This document shows, piece after piece, positions 13,489 to 17,810 of a stretch of DNA of 17,810 nt; position 1 is the stretch's first letter; every line of letters starts with the position of its first letter. The stretch covers positions 161 to 17,970 of the forward strand of contig MGDB01000133.1 in assembly GCA_001790645.1 (NCBI GenBank), written 5' to 3'. A model generated the notes under the pieces. It was not told the origin of the DNA. It worked only from the letters and a program-made list of their open reading frames with translations, and ran no database searches. Both the position numbers and the translations under genes were made by a program. This DNA is from Candidatus Schekmanbacteria bacterium GWA2_38_11. Lineage in GTDB: Bacteria > Schekmanbacteria > GWA2-38-11.

Positions 13489-15231
13489 TTAAATCCTTCT
13501 ATCCTTTAAAACTTTATAAATATGGATAACAGGTCCGGGCCTTAAAATTCCGTCAGGTCTTGCAAAAGGGACGTAAAAGGCATCAAGGGGATCAAAAAGA
13601 GGATTTGGTTTTTCTCCTGTCAGGTTATATGGATAAAAAGATACAAGAGGTGTGCAGAATCTTTTTATAAAATTGTCTAATTTCCCGGCATCTGAACTGT
13701 AATAATTAAGGTAGTACTCTGTAGTTACTATATAGTCGGGAGACATTTTAGTTAAAAGATCATCATTTATATACTCGCTCTCACTTCTTAAGATATGAAA
13801 ATTTGGGTTAGGAGGGTAGGTTCCTTTTTTTAAGAGTAAATCCAAAGCTCTTAGTTTTATTATAAAGTTAGGACTGGTTTTCCCCCTTTCTTTAAAATCA
13901 ACAATATCAGCTTCAATGTTTTCCAAATCCCTTGGTAAAAGGGGAAGTTCATATTCGTAATGGCCATGCATATATATCCGGGAGCCCGAAGGGAGATTGG
14001 TTTTAATCCAATCTGCTGCAAGATTCCTTGTGTCCTTTTTGAATATGGTATTATTAAAGCTAATTATGCTGTAGATAGATGGGATAAGAACAAGGATTGA
14101 AACTAAAATAGAGGCAAGGAGCTTATAATTTTTAAGAATTTTTATTGAAGAAATAAAATCATAAATCACTACTGCGGTAAAAAGGCTTAAAAAAGGAAGA
14201 ACCGGAATCATATATCGTGAGAACACCCCATGGCTATTCCCAATAATAAGATAATAAATTACTGGGAAACTTAGCAGCAGGATATCCTCTTTCCTGTGGC
14301 GGTAAATGAGATACGCCATTCCTGCAAGTGAAGCCAACAGCAAAGGAGCCCCTATCCCGTATCTCAGCGTGAATTTTAAATAAAAGATCCACCCTATACC
14401 GAGCTCCATCCCTATACCCTGTCTTAAAGCCTTTGTTAAAAATTTTATACTTGCCAAAAAGGATTTATAGTCTAAAAGGACGTAGGGTGAAGTGAGTAAA
14501 AAAGCTGAAATCATTGCCAGGGCTGAGAAGATAATTTTTTTGTTAAAAAATTTTTTAACAAAGCTTTCTTCAAAGGTTTCCTTAGAGAGCAAATGAGCAA
14601 TTAATATTGGCACTGCCAGGATTGCTCCGTTGTATTTCATTGAGACAGAAAAACCGCTGATGATTCCTGCAAGGATATAGTTTTTACCTGATAAAAATAT
14701 ATCAGATATAAATATATAAGCTAAAAGGATGAGGAAAGTTAAAGGAACATCAGTAGTCCCAAAGTGAGAGTCTCTGGCATGCAAATATGTAAGGCTTAAG
14801 ATAAGACTTGAGATGAGAGCTATTTCACGTGAGTACAATTTTTTTGAAAGGAGATATAATAAATAAATAGTCAGCGTTCCAAGGAGCGCTGTAATCCCCC
14901 TGCTTATAAAATGAAGGGGAGCCGGGTTCAGAACAAAAAGAGTAAAAAGATCATCAAGAGACGAGAAAAAATCTAACCCCTTAAGAAGTAAATAGTAAAG
15001 TCCATAGGTTATGTACAAAATGTAGAGGTAAAGGCTTGGGTAGAGAAAGAAATGAGGGTTCAGGTCTCCTGTAAAAAAACCCATTGTGCGCTTAACAATG
15101 ACCTCTTCATCGGGCCTGACATAAATGGTAGGAAGCCCAAAGGAGATGGCACAGAACCTTAAAGCTCCTCCGATAATAATTATTGCTAAGAGATAAACAA
15201 GATATCTATATTTTGAAAATATTTCTGAAAT
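13489..15231 (-). CDS. GT39/PMT-like membrane glycosyltransferase, start codon unclear
   Basis: A polytopic inner-membrane GT-C enzyme expected to transfer a sugar from a polyprenyl-phosphate donor to a lipid, glycan or protein outside the membrane. From the first ATG (15084) it is 531 residues with about ten hydrophobic segments. The motif YLHARDSHFGTTDVPLTF is typical of this family. The same frame stays open upstream to a TAA at 15247-15249. That extension encodes a first membrane segment (VYLLAIIIIGGALRF) and the luminal motif VRPDEE (15103-15120), which carries the expected catalytic acid. It must therefore be part of the protein, yet contains no ATG, GTG or TTG. The start given is an ATT at 15229-15231 behind GAGG, making 580 residues. 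A one-base indel joining an upstream frame is the alternative. The C-terminal 200 residues are soluble and unrecognised. Confidence 0.85.
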   Translation of the reverse strand: MSEIFSKYRYLVYLLAIIIIGGALRFCAISFGLPTIYVRPDEEVIVKRTMGFFTGDLNPHFFLYPSLYLYILYITYGLYYLLLKGLDFFSSLDDLFTLFVLNPAPLHFISRGITALLGTLTIYLLYLLSKKLYSREIALISSLILSLTYLHARDSHFGTTDVPLTFLILLAYIFISDIFLSGKNYILAGIISGFSVSMKYNGAILAVPILIAHLLSKETFEESFVKKFFNKKIIFSALAMISAFLLTSPYVLLDYKSFLASIKFLTKALRQGIGMELGIGWIFYLKFTLRYGIGAPLLLASLAGMAYLIYRHRKEDILLLSFPVIYYLIIGNSHGVFSRYMIPVLPFLSLFTAVVIYDFISSIKILKNYKLLASILVSILVLIPSIYSIISFNNTIFKKDTRNLAADWIKTNLPSGSRIYMHGHYEYELPLLPRDLENIEADIVDFKERGKTSPNFIIKLRALDLLLKKGTYPPNPNFHILRSESEYINDDLLTKMSPDYIVTTEYYLNYYSSDAGKLDNFIKRFCTPLVSFYPYNLTGEKPNPLFDPLDAFYVPFARPDGILRPGPVIHIYKVLKDRRI

Positions 15232-15346
15232 GCTTCCCTCACTGATTTAAAATTATTTTTTATTATATTTTTAATTCTTTTCAAAAAGCAACTTTTTCTG
15301 ATTGATAATACTGTAAATTCGGTTAAATTTTAAATGCTTTGATTCT

Positions 15347-15429
15347 TCCCTCCCTTTAGAAAGGGGGGGGTTGGGGGGATTTGAAAATTTCCGAAAATCC
15401 CCCTTAGTCCCCCTTTTTCAAAGGGGGAG
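15347..15429. repeat. Twin CCCC-type hairpins in inverted orientation
   Basis: The left arm (15347-15382) is a hairpin of CCCTCCCTTT with AAAGGGGGG type and a tail of GGGGGGATTT. The right arm (15395-15429) is an inverted near-copy whose own hairpin is CCCCCTTT/AAAGGGGG. The whole can fold as two small hairpins or one large one. It fills the middle of the gap between the methyltransferase and glycosyltransferase genes. Neither arm carries the TGCC palindrome, so these are empty versions of the structures at 3150 and 9028. Confidence 0.8.
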
Positions 15430-15485
15430 ATAATTAAGAATATTAAAAAGTGTAAACAAAGATGAGGAACCACACACAAGGGTAA

Positions 15486-16241
15486 TCATTCCTTTTCAGC
15501 GATCAGGACATAATGGATTGCCAGATAATCAAGAAGAGGCTTTGGAAGCTTTTCTAAAGAGGAAAGTATCATATTTGATACAGGGTCAGTAAAGGTCACC
15601 TGAAAGGTTGTTGGCACAGTGTAAATTTTTTTAAATAATTTTTGAAATTTTTTCTCAAGAGTAAATTTACTCAAAGATAAGATCCCTATTTCATGCTTCT
15701 TAAAACACAAAAAAAGAAACATTGCCGGATTCAGGATATTAGGCTCAATCACAATGCACTTACCATCTTTTTTAAGCACTCTGTGGGCTTCTGCTATGGC
15801 TTTATCAACATTCTGGAGATGGTGAAGTACTGCAAAAATGAAAACACAGTCAAAGGAGTTATCCCGGAAGGGTAAGACCTCAGATATGCTTAAGCCAAAA
15901 TAAATATTTTTAAGATTTTTTCCTTCAATTATTTTTTTTGCTTCTTTAAGGATTAAGCTGCTTACATCAATCCCATAAATTTTTTTAGTATATTTTGAAA
16001 GGGCACTGAAATAAAACCCTGTCCCACATCCCACATCAAGGAGATTTTCTATGTCATAATTAAAAAGGGTTTTGAACAGGTCGTCTATTCGCTGGCGGAC
16101 AAATTTATTTTCTTCAAGAAGCTCTGTATGGTAGCGTTTCTGGAACTCTTTTGTTCCTTCCTCATACATTTTTTCAAAGGACTCTTTCTGATATTTCCAG
16201 GAAGTATACTTGTCTTTATTTCTTCTGAAAAAACTCAGCAT
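15486..16241 (-). CDS. Class I SAM-dependent methyltransferase (Methyltransf_11 type)
   Basis: A 251-residue cytoplasmic methyltransferase. Motif I is NLLDVGCGTGFYF (66-78), followed by the ribose-binding acid at Asp92 in YGIDVS, the LPFRDNSFDCV segment (123-133), FAVLHHL (136-142) and HRVLKKDGKCIVIEPN. This is the UbiE/Methyltransf_11 pattern, which does not define the substrate. Residues 1-55 are a charged helical extension. It precedes the GT39-like glycosyltransferase on the same strand, 254 bases from its likely start, so a shared role in surface glycan or lipid modification is possible but not shown. No clear ribosome binding site precedes the ATG at 16241. Confidence 0.9.
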   Translation of the reverse strand: MLSFFRRNKDKYTSWKYQKESFEKMYEEGTKEFQKRYHTELLEENKFVRQRIDDLFKTLFNYDIENLLDVGCGTGFYFSALSKYTKKIYGIDVSSLILKEAKKIIEGKNLKNIYFGLSISEVLPFRDNSFDCVFIFAVLHHLQNVDKAIAEAHRVLKKDGKCIVIEPNILNPAMFLFLCFKKHEIGILSLSKFTLEKKFQKLFKKIYTVPTTFQVTFTDPVSNMILSSLEKLPKPLLDYLAIHYVLIAEKE

Positions 16242-16286
16242 CTAAAAAATTCCGTCTCTGATTTGGAAATTTACCCCTCACCCTCT

Positions 16287-16395
16287 CAGACTGTGTCACA
16301 ACTCATGTTTTAATGGTAGCCTGCGCTAAGCTCATTGATATTAAAAAAATTTTATTCGCAACCTAAAGGTTGCGGCTACATTATGACACAGTCTG
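16287..16395. repeat. GTAG/CTAC element G enclosed by a 12-bp inverted repeat
   Basis: CAGACTGTGTCA (16287-16298) and its exact complement TGACACAGTCTG (16384-16395) flank the element. Inside, GTAG (16316-16319) opens a degenerate left half. The right half, CGCAACCT with AGGTTGCG around AA (16357-16374), is perfect and ends with CTAC at 16376-16379. The right hairpin has the same stem as the left hairpin of element A. It lies between the MFS transporter stop and the methyltransferase start. Confidence 0.8.
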
Positions 16396-16536
16396 TCTCC
16401 CACAATGGAAGAGGAAGTCTATTGACAGGCTGGACATTTTTGTCCCGCTGATTTTCCCGGATTTTGGACTTTGGTCATTGTTTGAGATTTAGAATTTCGG
16501 ATTTAGGATTTAATACCCTATGCACATTACCTTATC

Positions 16537-17810
16537 TCAGTGGGCATGGGATACGCCCCTTTTCCCTGTTATCTTTGGAATTTTTTTGTAAACAATAACC
16601 GCCCATAAAAAGACCAAAAAGCTGACTATTCCGGTTAAAATAAAGGGAGAGGCATAAGATACAGAATCAAAGAGAAAGCCGCTAATATTACCCACGACAA
16701 ATATCCCCATAGCTCCTAAAGTATTAAACCCTCCGAGGACTGACCCCATAATTTTTGGAGGTGCAAGGTCTATTGCTAAAGTAGTGGAGGATATCATCAG
16801 ACCAATCTGTCCAATTCCGCAAAAAATAACACATAACTTGGTTAATCCTGAAAAAGGATCAACTATAAATCCCATGAAACCAAAGCCAATAGCTGTAAGT
16901 AAAAGACTAAGTGATAGAGTGGGCATTCTCCCCCATTTGTCAATTAATATACCCCAGATAGGTGCAGCAACAAGTCCTGCCATTGCAGATATCCCGATTA
17001 TCATACCTCCGACAGCAGTTGCCTTATGGCTATCCATATTGGAAGAAGCTGCAATCTTTACAACCCATGTCATCATAAAAGTCCCAAGTATTCCTACAGT
17101 GGCTCTTGAAATAAATGCGGCAGCATAAGAAAGTTTCAAACCAGGAGAGACTTTTAAAGCATCAAATGCTTCTTTTAAAATTTCAATAGTTTTTTTACGC
17201 TTGGAAATATCCTTTGGTAACCTGTCAACAATAGCAAAGTGGGTAACCAAAGCTGTAAGAATCAATATTCCTCCGAGTGCATAAAACCCTGCAAGGATCC
17301 CAAATTTTTGAGGGATTTTAGAAAGCAGTGCAAAAGAGAGCATGGCTCCAATACCTGACATGATACCAACAATAGCATTACCCTTGCCCCTGCTTTCATG
17401 TTCAGTATAGTCGCCTATTATTGTAAAGATCTGGGGCCACGCAAAGGTTAAAGCGACTGCATAGAGAAATCTCAGGACAAAAACCCATACCAGAGAATCA
17501 GTATTTGTAGCTCTTCCAAAGTTATCTGCATACCCATAAATGATAAAAAGTATTCCTGCTATTAAAAGCCCTATAGTCATCAGAATTTTTCTGCCAAATT
17601 TATCAGACAAAGCCCCTGAAAGTCCAAGAAACATGATTGCAGCTATTTCGTTAAGAAAAACCAAATTAGCATTGATCTTACCGAAATGCTCAGGTGAAAC
17701 TTTGATTACTTCTTTCAGGAAAATAGGCTGGATTACTGAGACGTAAGTAATTCCTATTAACATAATCATGGAGCACCAGAAGAGGGCATAATAGTTTAAA
17801 GGTTTCAAAC
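16537..17810 (-). CDS. MFS transporter, N-terminus possibly outside window
   Basis: A major facilitator transporter of the inner membrane with about twelve hydrophobic helices over more than 420 residues. The loop 2-3 signature is GALSDKFGRKILM, repeated in the second half as GILIDKWGRMP, as expected of the two six-helix bundles. Other helices include WVFVLRFLYAVALTFAWPQIFTIIGDY and GIMSGIGAMLSFALLSKI. The substrate cannot be inferred; the closest pattern is that of sugar or drug transporters. The frame is open to the right edge. A TTG at 17806-17808 could begin it, but nothing shows that it does, so it is treated as partial. The TGA stop is at 16537-16539. The C-terminus ends GKRGVSHAH. Confidence 0.9.
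   Translation of the reverse strand, partial: LKPLNYYALFWCSMIMLIGITYVSVIQPIFLKEVIKVSPEHFGKINANLVFLNEIAAIMFLGLSGALSDKFGRKILMTIGLLIAGILFIIYGYADNFGRATNTDSLVWVFVLRFLYAVALTFAWPQIFTIIGDYTEHESRGKGNAIVGIMSGIGAMLSFALLSKIPQKFGILAGFYALGGILILTALVTHFAIVDRLPKDISKRKKTIEILKEAFDALKVSPGLKLSYAAAFISRATVGILGTFMMTWVVKIAASSNMDSHKATAVGGMIIGISAMAGLVAAPIWGILIDKWGRMPTLSLSLLLTAIGFGFMGFIVDPFSGLTKLCVIFCGIGQIGLMISSTTLAIDLAPPKIMGSVLGGFNTLGAMGIFVVGNISGFLFDSVSYASPFILTGIVSFLVFLWAVIVYKKIPKITGKRGVSHAH

Noticed and set aside
16784..17128. Plus-strand open frame of 114 codons inside the MFS gene
   Set aside because: It is antisense to clear transmembrane segments, with no independent support.

Overview
The window is an AT-rich stretch of a bacterial chromosome with housekeeping genes. 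Gene content includes tyrosyl-tRNA synthetase, PII, indole-glycerol-phosphate synthase, a small-type transaldolase and a hexameric-type glutamate dehydrogenase. A B12-type radical SAM enzyme and an arsenite methyltransferase would fit an anaerobic or subsurface lifestyle, but the phylum cannot be named from the sequence alone. No rRNA, tRNA, CRISPR array, phage gene or transposase gene was seen.

Layout. 1-918 (+): the 3' end of tyrS, then glnB. 1038-4120 (-): arsM, a TalC/MipB-type transaldolase, a FmdB-type zinc-ribbon protein 18 bases further on, then an isolated trpC. 4641-6484: a HExxH putative metallopeptidase (+) facing an ATP-grasp-like protein (-) whose motif order looks circularly permuted. 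6734-8919 (+): a nitrilase-superfamily amidase, then glutamate dehydrogenase; with PII these form a modest nitrogen theme. 9156-10559 (-): a B12-binding-type radical SAM protein. 10873-11754 (+): a RHH antitoxin/MazF toxin pair with a strong promoter. 11763-13229 (-): a GHKL ATPase of unknown role. 13489-16241 (-): a GT39/PMT-like membrane glycosyltransferase and a class I methyltransferase. 16537 to the right edge (-): an MFS transporter open at the window boundary.

The most unusual feature lies between the genes. Seven intergenic loci carry elements beginning with GTAG followed by a short hairpin. Five of them end with a second hairpin followed by CTAC, which is the architecture of REP/BIME elements. 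A second family has hairpins of the CCCCCTTT/AAAGGGGG type. Small palindromes sit at the very tips of these hairpins. A 25-base palindrome splits one GTAG-family hairpin exactly at its apex, and the unsplit 18-base version exists elsewhere in the window. TGCCTGCCGGCAGGCA-type palindromes occupy the apices of two CCCC hairpins. One GTAG element also lies inside a 12-bp inverted repeat. This suggests a hairpin-targeting process that stacks palindromes inside palindromes. No responsible enzyme is visible here.

Other points of interest: the glycosyltransferase reading frame contains its expected N-terminal RPDE motif but has no ATG, GTG or TTG start upstream of it; the MazF toxin is separated from its antitoxin by 165 bases holding a palindrome; and several short word-like repeats recur at gene borders.
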